Assembly: GCA_023485185.1 (NCBI GenBank)
Contig: JAMCZP010000210.1
Span: 11,834-27,854 of the forward strand
Length of the DNA stretch: 16,021 nt
Reading direction: 5' to 3'
Source of the DNA: Gammaproteobacteria bacterium
GTDB taxonomy: Bacteria; Pseudomonadota; Gammaproteobacteria; Pseudomonadales; Halomonadaceae
Below, piece by piece: positions 8,521-15,715 of the stretch. The notes beneath the pieces were generated by a model. That model did no database searches, was not told the DNA's origin, and saw nothing but the letters and a program-made list of their open reading frames with translations. Each line of letters opens with the position of its first letter. Position 1 is the stretch's first letter. The position numbers and the translations under genes are program-made.

Positions 8521-8999
8521 TGTGCGTCTCCCAGCGCGCGCAGCAAAGAGACCATTTCCATCGCAGCCATAGCGGCTTCAGTGCCTTTATTACCCGCTTT
8601 AGTGCCCGCACGCTCAATGGCTTGCTCAATGCTTTCAACGGTCAACACACCGTTGGCAATGGGTGTTTCAAACTCAAGCTGCAAATGGTTAATAGCCGTA
8701 TTACAGCCACCTGCCACATACTCAAAATGAGGCGTACCACCACGAATCACCGCGCCCAGCGCAATCACTGCATCAGGTTTCATCACCTTCAGCACGCGCT
8801 TAACCGCAAGCGGAAGCTCCCAGGCACCCGGCACATGCACAATGTGAATATGCTCGGCGTCGACACCATGACGGGTCAGACTGTCGATGGCACCTTCCAC
8901 AAGGCTGTCCACCACATGGTGGTTAAAACGACCGACCACAATGACGTAGCGGCCATCGACATCAACAAACGTACCTTCAACTTGAGAGAGCGAGTGCAT
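8517..8999 (-). CDS. ribH: 6,7-dimethyl-8-ribityllumazine synthase
   Basis: Condenses 3,4-dihydroxy-2-butanone 4-phosphate (the RibB product) with 5-amino-6-ribitylamino-uracil, made via RibD, to give the direct precursor of riboflavin. The 160 residues carry [14 protein letters not shown] (24-37), the substrate motif [11 protein letters not shown] (56-66) and the loop [16 protein letters not shown] (80-95), in which His91 is the usual catalytic histidine. Only 4 bp separate it from ribB, and its AGGA ribosome site lies inside the last ribB codons, so the two are probably coupled. Members of the family assemble as pentamers or 60-mer shells; the sequence does not decide which applies here. 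Confidence 0.97.
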   Translation of the reverse strand: MHSLSQVEGTFVDVDGRYVIVVGRFNHHVVDSLVEGAIDSLTRHGVDAEHIHIVHVPGAWELPLAVKRVLKVMKPDAVIALGAVIRGGTPHFEYVAGGCNTAINHLQLEFETPIANGVLTVESIEQAIERAGTKAGNKGTEAAMAAMEMVSLLRALGDAQ

Positions 9000-9003
9000 C
9001 TAT

Positions 9004-10170
9004 TTATTCCTGCTGAGAAGTTGGCTCATAGGCCGTGTCATTGGGCCCCAGACGCTCGACGACTTCTAAATCAAAGCCGGATAGCGCTGAGAATTTCCAC
9101 GGCGAACTAAGTAATCGCATTTTACCGACGCCCAAATAGCGCAATATCTGCGAACCGGTGCCAATGGTTAAATAGTTACCGGCACCGTCGGAATCACTGC
9201 TGCGCGGCTGGCGCACGCGATCCAAGAAGATATCAAGCTGATCTTTTAAATCCTGATGCGGGCGTCCGTCATCAATCAGTACAAAAACCCCAGGGGCGGA
9301 ACCAGCAATTTCTTCAAGCGCACGATGGGCATCCCAACGGCACTGATCACCTTTCATCAAGCCCATGACATCACGCAGCGTATCGGTAAGATGTACACGG
9401 ACCGTGGTGGGATTTTCCGGCGTGGGCTGACCGTTCACCAGTGCCAAATGATGGGCACCTTGGATACGATCACGGAATACGTGCAGTGTCAGTTCACCAT
9501 GGGAAGTCATCACCGATGACGCTTCCAAGTGATCCACCGTCTGTTCATTGACGATGCGGTAGTGAATCAAATCCGCAATGGTACCGATTTTAATGTCGTG
9601 TTCTTGGGCAAACGCTTCAAGCTCAGGTCGACGCGCCATGCTGCCATCTTCGTTCATGATTTCACAGATAACGCCACTCGGGTCAAACCCTGCTAGTGCG
9701 GCTAGATCACAGGCTGCTTCGGTATGCCCCGCCCGACGCAACACGCCACCCGGCTCTGCCATTAGTGGGAAAATATGCCCTGGCTGCACGATATCAGACG
9801 GTTTAGCATGCGCCGCTACCGCCGCTTGTACGGTGCGCGCTCGGTCTGCGGCGGAAATACCCGTAGTGACGCCTACCGTTGCCTCAATCGACAGAGTGAA
9901 CTTGGTTCCAAAACCAGAGCCGTTATCACGCACCATGAGTGGCAGATTAAGCTGCTCACAACGGGCCTGGGTCATGGGCATACAGATAAGGCCACGGGCA
10001 AAACGTGCCATAAAGTTGATATGCTCGGCCTGCACTTTTTCAGCGGCCATGATGATATCGCCTTCGTTTTCGCGATCCTCATCGTCCATGAGAATCACCA
10101 TTTTACCCTGGCGAATATCTTCTACCAGTTCGGCGATAGGGGCTAAGCCTCTAGATGAGGAGTGCGCCAT
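9004..10170 (-). CDS. ribB: 3,4-dihydroxy-2-butanone 4-phosphate synthase with degenerate GTP cyclohydrolase II-like C-terminus
   Basis: Makes 3,4-dihydroxy-2-butanone 4-phosphate from ribulose 5-phosphate for riboflavin synthesis. Residues 1-210 hold an intact RibB domain with DDEDRENEGD (29-38), GHIFPL (131-136), RRAGHTEAACDL (145-156) and ICEIMNEDGSMAR (168-180). Residues 220-388 follow the RibA fold (RVHLTDTLRDVMG at 258-270, QILRYLGVGKMRLL at 341-354) but lack the three zinc cysteines, including the C-x-C pair that should follow; the only Cys nearby is Cys277. The second domain therefore probably lacks GTP cyclohydrolase II activity, as in RibBX-type fusions. I chose the ATG at 10168-10170 because a GGAG site lies 5 bp upstream; the in-frame ATG at 10197 has none. 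The product is 388 residues, with ribD 77 bp upstream and ribH 4 bp downstream. Confidence 0.93.
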   Translation of the reverse strand: MAHSSSRGLAPIAELVEDIRQGKMVILMDDEDRENEGDIIMAAEKVQAEHINFMARFARGLICMPMTQARCEQLNLPLMVRDNGSGFGTKFTLSIEATVGVTTGISAADRARTVQAAVAAHAKPSDIVQPGHIFPLMAEPGGVLRRAGHTEAACDLAALAGFDPSGVICEIMNEDGSMARRPELEAFAQEHDIKIGTIADLIHYRIVNEQTVDHLEASSVMTSHGELTLHVFRDRIQGAHHLALVNGQPTPENPTTVRVHLTDTLRDVMGLMKGDQCRWDAHRALEEIAGSAPGVFVLIDDGRPHQDLKDQLDIFLDRVRQPRSSDSDGAGNYLTIGTGSQILRYLGVGKMRLLSSPWKFSALSGFDLEVVERLGPNDTAYEPTSQQE

Positions 10171-10175
10171 GGAAT

Positions 10176-10179
10176 CTCC
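10176..10179 (-). promoter_or_regulatory. Ribosome binding site fixing the ribB start
   Basis: GGAG on the minus strand lies 5 bp before the ATG at 10168-10170. The longer candidate that starts at 10197 has no purine-rich site before it, and its first nine residues lie outside the conserved domain. Confidence 0.75.
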
Positions 10180-10247
10180 AATAAGTGTTGTCATCATGAA
10201 CGGTGGTAACGAAAGATTATCGCGTTAAGCAGAGACAATTTCGCGCG

Positions 10248-11423
10248 TCAGGGTACCTTGCTCTCGCTAAATGCGCCAGATGCGCTAGCCACCGGAAGAG
10301 AGGCGATAATGCGCCAATCACGCCCCACCGCCCGCATATCATGGATTGTTAAACGCCGTTGATCGGCCATGCGTGACAGCCCTGGCAGTGCAAATAGTGG
10401 CCGTGCTTCACCGCCTAACAGGGTGGGCGCGACAAACAGTTGCAACTCATCGACCAGTTCTGCATCCAGCATGGCGCCCGCTAAGGTCGCGCCAGTTTCT
10501 ACCAACAGCTCATTCACCTGTTCATTTTCGGCTAGCCACTGCAGCATTAGGGCGAGATCAATACGTCCATCACTACCGGCAGGCAATACCACCACGTCTG
10601 CCCCCGCTTGGGTTAGCCGGGCGCGCTTATCAACCGAGTGCGCTGGGGTGGTGATGACCAGGGTGCGTCCTGGCTCGCTCAAACAGGCAGCCGCGAGGGG
10701 TAAGCGCAGCCGGGTATCTAAAATCACCCGCAGGGGCTGGCGACGAACGACGTCATCGGCGTTATCCAGCTTTAGTTGCTCAGCACGCAAAGTAAGCCGT
10801 GAATCGTCCATAATCATCGATTCTACACCGCTTAATATCGCGCTAGATCGCGCCCGCAGCCGTTGAACTTGGTAGCGTGCCTCTGGCCCGGTAATCCACT
10901 GTGACTCCCCAGATCCCATGGCGGTGCGGCCATCTAAACTCATCGCCATTTTCAGGCGGACAAAGGGCCGCTGGTTGGTCATGCGGGAAATAAACCCAGG
11001 ATTTAGCCCGCGGGCGTCGCTCTCTAACAAGCCAACGCCAACCTCGATACCCGCTTCTTCCAATAATTGTATGCCGTGACCACTGACTTGAGGGTTAGGG
11101 TCTACCATCGCAATGACCACCCGCGACACCTTGGCGGCCTGCAACGCCAACGCACACGGGCCGGTGCGGCCAATATGCGAGCAAGGCTCAAGAGTGACGT
11201 AAGCCGTTGCCCCTTGGGCGAGGGCTCCCGCAGCATTTAAGGCGTGGATTTCTGCATGAGGTTCGCCTGCCCGCACATGAAAGCCTTCACCGACAACCTG
11301 TTCATCGCGCACAATCACACAGCCAACCCTGGGGTTAGGGTCGGTGGTATACAGCCCTTTTTGGGCCAACTGCAACGCCCGAGCCATGTAACGGTGATCG
11401 GCCTGGCTAAACTCAGCAGCCAT
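10248..11423 (-). CDS. ribD: Bifunctional diaminohydroxyphosphoribosylaminopyrimidine deaminase / 5-amino-6-(5-phosphoribosylamino)uracil reductase
   Basis: Catalyses the second and third steps of riboflavin synthesis: zinc-dependent deamination of the pyrimidine, then NADPH-dependent reduction of the ribosyl group. The 391 residues have a cytidine-deaminase-type domain at about 1-145, with HAE at 56-58 and PCSHIGRTGPC at 80-90 (zinc ligands His56, Cys81, Cys90, catalytic Glu58). A DHFR-like reductase domain follows from about 150, beginning PFVRLKMAMSLDGRTA, with SAILSGVESMIMDDSRLT at about 194-211. Both active sites look intact. It starts 2 bp after the nrdR stop codon and is presumably co-transcribed with it. 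The next gene is ribB; no riboflavin synthase gene lies between them. Confidence 0.97.
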   Translation of the reverse strand: MAAEFSQADHRYMARALQLAQKGLYTTDPNPRVGCVIVRDEQVVGEGFHVRAGEPHAEIHALNAAGALAQGATAYVTLEPCSHIGRTGPCALALQAAKVSRVVIAMVDPNPQVSGHGIQLLEEAGIEVGVGLLESDARGLNPGFISRMTNQRPFVRLKMAMSLDGRTAMGSGESQWITGPEARYQVQRLRARSSAILSGVESMIMDDSRLTLRAEQLKLDNADDVVRRQPLRVILDTRLRLPLAAACLSEPGRTLVITTPAHSVDKRARLTQAGADVVVLPAGSDGRIDLALMLQWLAENEQVNELLVETGATLAGAMLDAELVDELQLFVAPTLLGGEARPLFALPGLSRMADQRRLTIHDMRAVGRDWRIIASLPVASASGAFSESKVP

Positions 11424-11425
11424 GA

Positions 11426-11923
11426 TTACGGCTCACTCTTGTACGGAGGCTTATGAACGGCTGCCTGGGCAGGCTCTTGCGATAGCCGGTCAATCTCAGC
11501 GCGGAACTCATCCAAATCCTGAAACTTGCGATACACCGAGGCAAAGCGAATGTAGGCCACATGATCAAGGGTTTTAAGCGCTTGCATGACCGACTCGCCG
11601 ATATCACGGGCATTGATTTCCCGGTCGCCCCGCGCCCGTAAGGTTTGGCGGATTCGCTCTACAGCCGCTTCTATGGCCTCAGCACTCACCGGACGTTTTT
11701 CCAACGCGCGCAACATGCCAGCCCGCAGTTTGGCTTCATTAAAGCTCTCCCGCGAGCCGTCGGACTTTACCACCCTCGGCATCACCAGCTCGGCGGTTTC
11801 GTACGTAGTAAAGCGCTCATGGCAGCTCGCGCACTGGCGACGGCGACGCACCTGGTCACCATCGGCTACCAATCGTGAATCAGTCACTCGAGTATCGTTT
11901 GCACCACAAAAAGGGCAATGCAT
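11426..11923 (-). CDS. nrdR: Transcriptional repressor NrdR
   Basis: Represses ribonucleotide reductase genes in response to the ATP/dATP balance. The 165 residues begin with a zinc ribbon, MHCPFC (Cys3, Cys6) and QCASCHERF (Cys31, Cys34), with a basic RRRR just before the second pair. An ATP-cone domain follows from about residue 49 ([17 protein letters not shown] to about 140), ending [13 protein letters not shown] placed the start at the ATG 11921-11923 because the family begins MxCPFC; an in-frame TTG at 11956 would add eleven unconserved residues. The ribosome site is weak (AGG about 9 bp upstream). It is the first gene of the minus-strand run and lies divergent from the sugar phosphorylase. 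Confidence 0.96.
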   Translation of the reverse strand: MHCPFCGANDTRVTDSRLVADGDQVRRRRQCASCHERFTTYETAELVMPRVVKSDGSRESFNEAKLRAGMLRALEKRPVSAEAIEAAVERIRQTLRARGDREINARDIGESVMQALKTLDHVAYIRFASVYRKFQDLDEFRAEIDRLSQEPAQAAVHKPPYKSEP

Positions 11924-11973
11924 GGCGGTCAACCTATTGTCAGCCCGTGTCGGCAAGCCGCACGAAGTAGCGT

Positions 11974-11994
11974 GTTATAACCTATCGATAGTGT
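11974..11994 (-). promoter_or_regulatory. Candidate nrdR promoter with an NrdR-box-like palindrome
   Basis: On the minus strand a TATAAC -10-like hexamer (11974-11979) lies about 50 bp before nrdR. Just upstream, ACACTATCGATAGGTT (11979-11994) agrees with the NrdR box consensus ACACWATATATWGTGT at 12 of 16 positions and is centred on the palindrome CTATCGATAG. No good -35 hexamer is visible. This would suit autoregulation of nrdR, but it is a single half-degenerate site, whereas NrdR usually binds paired boxes. Confidence 0.3.
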
Positions 11995-12082
11995 GTGCTA
12001 TTAATGGCGTTAAAAGCGGTATCAACCTCGTATTGTAACGATTTGGCACACAAGCTGCAGCGTTTGTGGCAGATTGTTTATC

Positions 12083-12087
12083 AGGAG
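12083..12087 (+). promoter_or_regulatory. Ribosome binding site fixing the sugar phosphorylase start
   Basis: AGGAG ends 6 bp before the ATG at 12094. The longer open frame reaches back to 11995, but no such site precedes those upstream codons, and they would overlap the nrdR promoter region. Confidence 0.75.
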
Positions 12088-12093
12088 CCTCCT

Positions 12094-13860
12094 ATGCCCC
12101 CCTTCGAACAAACGGTTCACCACTACCTTACCCACCTGTATGGGTCGCGGGCAGGCGAAGTACAACGGCGTTTAAATCAGCACCTTGAGCATTTTCTGTC
12201 ACTTGCTCCATTTTCGTCCACCCCCATCACTGCTACCGACAATAATGCACCCTCATGGAGCGAAAAAGATCAGTGGGTGATCACGTATGGCGACTCGATT
12301 ATTGAAGAGGGCGTGGCGCCATTAGCCGTTTTGAGTGACTTTTTACAAAGCCGCCTGGGGGATCACATCAGTGGTGTACACGTGCTGCCCTTCTTCCCGT
12401 GGAGCAGCGACGACGGTTTCTCAGTCATCCATTATCGCGAAGTTAATACTGAATTAGGTGATTGGTCACATATCCGTGAGCTTGCCGGACATTACGATTT
12501 AATGGCCGATCTGGTACTCAACCATGTCTCGCGGGAATCACTCTGGTTCGTCGATTACCTGAGCGGCAGCCTGCCCGGTCGCGACTACTTTATCGAAGCC
12601 GCTCCTGAGACCGATGTCTCTCAGGTGGTGCGCCCGCGCAGCAGCCCATTACTAGTGCCCATTTCTACCCGGCGCGGCACCCGTTACCTGTGGGCTACGT
12701 TTTCTGAAGACCAGCTTGATTTAAATTTTGAGAACCCGGATGTACTGCTGGAATTCGTAGGCATCTTGCTGTTCTACCTTGAACAAGGCACGCGGATTGT
12801 GCGTTTGGATGCAGTGGCGTTTTTATGGAAACGGCTGGGCACACCCTGTATTCACCTGCCAGAAACCCACACTGTGGTGCGGCTGCTGAGGGCGATTGTG
12901 GATCATGTGGCCCCTGGCACCCTACTGATTACCGAAACCAATGTGCCCCATCAGGAAAATATCAGCTATTTTGGCTTAAACCGGCTCCCGGAAGGCCCCC
13001 CCGACGAAGCCCATATGGTGTATCAGTTTGCCCTTCCTCCCCTTTTACTGCACACCCTCACCCGAGGTGAAGCCAGTACGCTGCAAAGCTGGCTTGCTAG
13101 CCTGCCAGTACTACCTGAGCAATGCACCTACCTCAATTTCACCGCCAGTCACGACGGTATCGGCGTACGCCCGCTGGAAGGCTTACTGCCTGATCACGAA
13201 CGAGATGCGCTGTTAGAACTGATGCACAAGTTCGGCGGATTCGTCAGTATGCGCAGCAACCCAGACGGAAGTGACACACCGTATGAGATCAATATCACTT
13301 GGTTCGAAGCCATGCGCGGCACCCGCCGTGGCCCAGACCCATGGCAGATCGCCCGCTTTCTATGTAGCCAAGCGATTATGCTCAGCTTGCAAGGTATTCC
13401 TGCGCTCTACATCCATACGCTAACGGGCACGCTTAACGATGTGGAAGGCGTTGAGCGTAGTGGGCGCTTACGCTCAATTAACCGTCGGCGCTGGCAGCGC
13501 ACCGAGTTAGATTTACTGCTAGACAGCCCCTCTACTCCCACCCACGATGTTTTCAACGCGTTAAGTCGGCTGCTGGAGCAGCGTCGTCAAGAGCCCTGCT
13601 TCCACCCCAGCGCAGCTCAACGGGTGCTGGACTCTGCGCCGGAACTGCTGGCGGTGGAGCGCGGCCCGCTTCACGATGGACGCCGCCTGTTAGCTCTCTA
13701 CAACGTCACCGACCTGCCGCTTCCGTTAGAGAACGCCGGAGAGGCCGTTACCCAAGCGCTGGAAAAACATGCCTGGCAAGCGCTTGACCCCAGCAACCCC
13801 TGGGTAGCGGAAGGAGCACTGCCCCCTTATGCAATACGCTGGCTGGTGACCCCCAGCTAA
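12094..13860 (+). CDS. GH13_18 sugar phosphorylase (sucrose / glucosylglycerate / glucosylglycerol phosphorylase family)
   Basis: A cytosolic phosphorylase expected to split an alpha-glucoside with phosphate, releasing glucose 1-phosphate. The 588 residues show the GH13 barrel motifs: GVHVLPFFPWSSDDGFS (94-110), DLVLNHVS (139-146), RIVRLDAVAFLWK with nucleophile Asp239, LLITETNVPH with acid/base Glu281, and FTASHDGIGVRPLEGLLP with Asp354. The segments RSNPDGSDTPYEIN and SHDGIGVRPLEGLLP resemble the E. coli YcjM (glucosylglycerate phosphorylase) branch of subfamily 18 more than classical sucrose phosphorylase. Glucosylglycerate and glucosylglycerol are compatible solutes, which suits a halophile, but the substrate is not decided by sequence. 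No signal peptide is seen. It stands alone, divergent from nrdR, without its usual solute-synthesis partners in the window. Confidence 0.88.
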   Translation: MPPFEQTVHHYLTHLYGSRAGEVQRRLNQHLEHFLSLAPFSSTPITATDNNAPSWSEKDQWVITYGDSIIEEGVAPLAVLSDFLQSRLGDHISGVHVLPFFPWSSDDGFSVIHYREVNTELGDWSHIRELAGHYDLMADLVLNHVSRESLWFVDYLSGSLPGRDYFIEAAPETDVSQVVRPRSSPLLVPISTRRGTRYLWATFSEDQLDLNFENPDVLLEFVGILLFYLEQGTRIVRLDAVAFLWKRLGTPCIHLPETHTVVRLLRAIVDHVAPGTLLITETNVPHQENISYFGLNRLPEGPPDEAHMVYQFALPPLLLHTLTRGEASTLQSWLASLPVLPEQCTYLNFTASHDGIGVRPLEGLLPDHERDALLELMHKFGGFVSMRSNPDGSDTPYEINITWFEAMRGTRRGPDPWQIARFLCSQAIMLSLQGIPALYIHTLTGTLNDVEGVERSGRLRSINRRRWQRTELDLLLDSPSTPTHDVFNALSRLLEQRRQEPCFHPSAAQRVLDSAPELLAVERGPLHDGRRLLALYNVTDLPLPLENAGEAVTQALEKHAWQALDPSNPWVAEGALPPYAIRWLVTPS

Positions 13861-13926
13861 CGCAGGCAGCATGTCTGGCTCTATTAAGCACAACACGCTG
13901 CGGCATAACGCCCCAGTGGCGTCACA

Positions 13927-13932
13927 TATAAT
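13927..13932 (+). promoter_or_regulatory. Possible -10 element upstream of the TlpA-like gene
   Basis: A perfect TATAAT lies about 60 bp before the TlpA-like start, but I find no -35 hexamer at 16-18 bp and no extended TG. A short ACGCC/GGCGT hairpin (13908-13922) sits just before it. This 129-bp gap after the phosphorylase is the only place for a promoter of the thiol-redox pair unless the pair is read from upstream. Confidence 0.3.
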
Positions 13933-13995
13933 CCCCAAATAATGTTGTATTGAGATACTCTCACTACATCACTATTTCCGGGATTATGTTTGCTT

Positions 13996-14811
13996 ATGCT
14001 GCAACAGAGTATCGCCCTTGGACCGATGGGCTTTAGTATCCACCAGCTATTGATTGGCTTGGCTTTTCTATTGGCACTGCTGGCCGGTGCATTGCTGGGT
14101 CGTCGCCACCGAGTTCCCGTGAGCGATACGCTATTCACGCTGTTATTTTTCGCCTTGATAGGGGCGCGCCTGATCTTCGTGGTGCGTTACTGGGGTGAAT
14201 ATGATGGTCTGCTCGACCGCCTGGACATTCGGGATGGCGGTTTTGATGTTGTCGGCGGTATTGTTATCGGTCTTGCCTATGCCGGTTGGGCGCTATGGCG
14301 TTCACCCCGCCAGCGCATGCCCCTCAGCGGCGCGCTACTGGTGGGCGGCCTGACGTGGGGGTTAAGCGCGGGTAGCGCACTGCTGATGGATCATCAGTCA
14401 CGCCCACTGCCCGATGTGGCACTGATCACTCGAGAAGGCGAGCACATCAACTTACCGCAAATGTCGCAAACCAGCCAGCAGCCCATGGTGGTCAACCTTT
14501 GGGCCACCTGGTGCCCGCCCTGTATTCGCGAAATGCCGGTCTTTGAAGAAGCGCAACAGCGCGAAACCGGCATCACCTTTGTGTTCGTCAACCAAGGTGA
14601 ATCGCCCGCCCACATTGAAGCCTTTATGGACGAACACGGGTTTGCGCTAGACAATGTGTGGCTAGACCCTCGCAATGCAGTTGGCCAGGCGACCGGTGCC
14701 CACGCCATGCCAACTACGCTCTATTACGATGCCAACGGCCAATTGGTCAATACGCACTTTGGTGAGCTTTCCAGCGCCACGTTGCAACGTGGTTTGGAGC
14801 GCTTGCGCTAG
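13996..14811 (+). CDS. Membrane-anchored TlpA-like thioredoxin with an Lgt-like N-terminal membrane domain
   Basis: A probable periplasm-facing thiol:disulfide oxidoreductase. The N-terminal 140 residues hold about four membrane segments (near 16-35, 45-63, 84-101 and 110-130). The stretch IGARLIFVVRYWGEY, then DIRDGGFDVVGGIVIG, resembles the first half of prolipoprotein diacylglyceryl transferase (Lgt), but the Lgt HGG is VGG here and the second half with the R-x-x-N motif is absent. The C-terminal domain is thioredoxin-like: VVNLWATWCPPCIREMPVF with the CPPC pair at about 173-176, and AMPTTLYYDANG with the cis-proline. I used the ATG at 13996; a TTG at 13990 has better spacing to a GGGA site and would add two residues. 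It lies 69 bp upstream of the DsbG-like gene, probably in one operon with it. The partner substrate is unknown. Confidence 0.85.
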   Translation: MLQQSIALGPMGFSIHQLLIGLAFLLALLAGALLGRRHRVPVSDTLFTLLFFALIGARLIFVVRYWGEYDGLLDRLDIRDGGFDVVGGIVIGLAYAGWALWRSPRQRMPLSGALLVGGLTWGLSAGSALLMDHQSRPLPDVALITREGEHINLPQMSQTSQQPMVVNLWATWCPPCIREMPVFEEAQQRETGITFVFVNQGESPAHIEAFMDEHGFALDNVWLDPRNAVGQATGAHAMPTTLYYDANGQLVNTHFGELSSATLQRGLERLR

Positions 14812-14869
14812 GCGGTGCTTTTACTGAGTCACTCCCTGTATTTGTTTCGATGTCGTTTATTACTTAATC

Positions 14870-14873
14870 AGGA
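14870..14873 (+). promoter_or_regulatory. Ribosome binding site fixing the dsbG start
   Basis: AGGA lies 7 bp before the ATG at 14881. Starting there gives a product that opens directly with a signal peptide; the longer frame from 14815 would put 22 extra residues in front of it. Confidence 0.7.
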
Positions 14874-14880
14874 CGCTGTT

Positions 14881-15660
14881 ATGCACTTAAATCGTCAACC
14901 TATCGTAACCGGAATATTCCTTTTCGCAGGCGTTTGGGGCACGTCTGTTAGCTATGCCGATGACCTACCCGCCCCCGTTCAAGCACTAGCTGACCAGGGT
15001 TTGGAAATTCATGGCCAGTTTGATGCCCCCGGCGGATTACGCGGCTATGGTGCCAGCGTACAAGGCCAAGACATGGCGATTTACCTTACGCCTGATGGTG
15101 AACATGCCATCGTGGGCACGCTGATGGACGGCGAAGGCAATGACCTTACTGAAGCACAGTTAGACGAGCATGTGCGTGCCCCTCTTGAGGCAGAAACCTG
15201 GCAACTATTAGGCGAAAGCCATTGGATACAGGATGGCGATGTCAATGCACCGCGGGTGATCTATACGTTCACTGATGCCAACTGCCCCTATTGCCGCCAG
15301 CTGTGGCAGAACGTTCGCCCCTGGGTAGATGCCGGTGACGTACAGCTGCGTCATGTCATGGTAGGGATTTTAGCGCCTGACAGCCCAGGTAAAGCCGCCA
15401 CCATTCTCGGCGCTGATAACCCTTCTACTGCCTTGCACGCCCACAATCGCGGCGATGAAGTAGCGGCCAGCGCCCAACCGCGTGAGATTGAAGAGCAGGT
15501 GTATGCCAATAACCAACTGTTTGAAGAGCTTGGTTTGTATGCCACCCCAACCAGCGCTTTTCAGCGTGAAGCAGAGAATGGCACCATCCGTATTGATCGC
15601 ATTCAGGGCATGCCAAGCGACGAACGGCTAATTGAAATGATGGGCAGTGAAGCGCCTTAA
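14881..15660 (+). CDS. dsbG: Periplasmic thiol:disulfide interchange protein, DsbG/DsbC type
   Basis: A secreted thioredoxin-fold protein that isomerises disulfides or keeps exposed cysteines reduced in the periplasm. The 259 residues begin with a signal peptide (about 1-26, ending VSYA before DDLP). A dimerisation-type N-terminal domain follows (EIHGQFDAPGGLRGYGA, then DMAIYLTPDGEHAIVGTL), then a linker helix and the catalytic domain with FTDANCPYCRQLW (CPYC at 135-138) and cis-proline motif YATPTS (Pro223). The domain order and the TPDGEHAIVGTLMD segment fit DsbG best. Proteins of this kind need a membrane reductant, usually DsbD; none is in the window, although the adjacent TlpA-like protein may cooperate with it. 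A strong terminator follows 20 bp after the stop. Confidence 0.92.
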   Translation: MHLNRQPIVTGIFLFAGVWGTSVSYADDLPAPVQALADQGLEIHGQFDAPGGLRGYGASVQGQDMAIYLTPDGEHAIVGTLMDGEGNDLTEAQLDEHVRAPLEAETWQLLGESHWIQDGDVNAPRVIYTFTDANCPYCRQLWQNVRPWVDAGDVQLRHVMVGILAPDSPGKAATILGADNPSTALHAHNRGDEVAASAQPREIEEQVYANNQLFEELGLYATPTSAFQREAENGTIRIDRIQGMPSDERLIEMMGSEAP

Positions 15661-15680
15661 ATAGCACTAATGCCGACAAC

Positions 15681-15715
15681 AGCCCCAAGCGCATGCAGCG
15701 CTGGGGGCTTTTTTT
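15681..15715 (+). terminator. Rho-independent terminator of dsbG
   Basis: AGCCCC and GGGGCT arms, with an inner AGCGC/GCGCT stem and a single A/G mismatch, form a long GC-rich hairpin followed by seven T. It lies 20 bp after the dsbG stop and faces the convergent cytochrome gene. The hairpin could also slow transcription from the other side, but there is no T-tract on that strand. Confidence 0.92.

Noticed and set aside
8472..9110. Plus-strand open frame of 212 codons
   Set aside because: It lies antisense to ribH, nusB and the ribB end, which are firmly identified, and its translation has no recognisable domain.
10171..10247. FMN riboswitch in front of ribB
   Set aside because: The gap is only 77 bp and lacks the conserved RFN blocks. 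The other rib genes in the window have gaps of 2-4 bp, too short for one.
13908..13922. Terminator after the sugar phosphorylase
   Set aside because: The ACGCC/GGCGT stem has only five pairs and no T-tract follows, so it is too weak to call.
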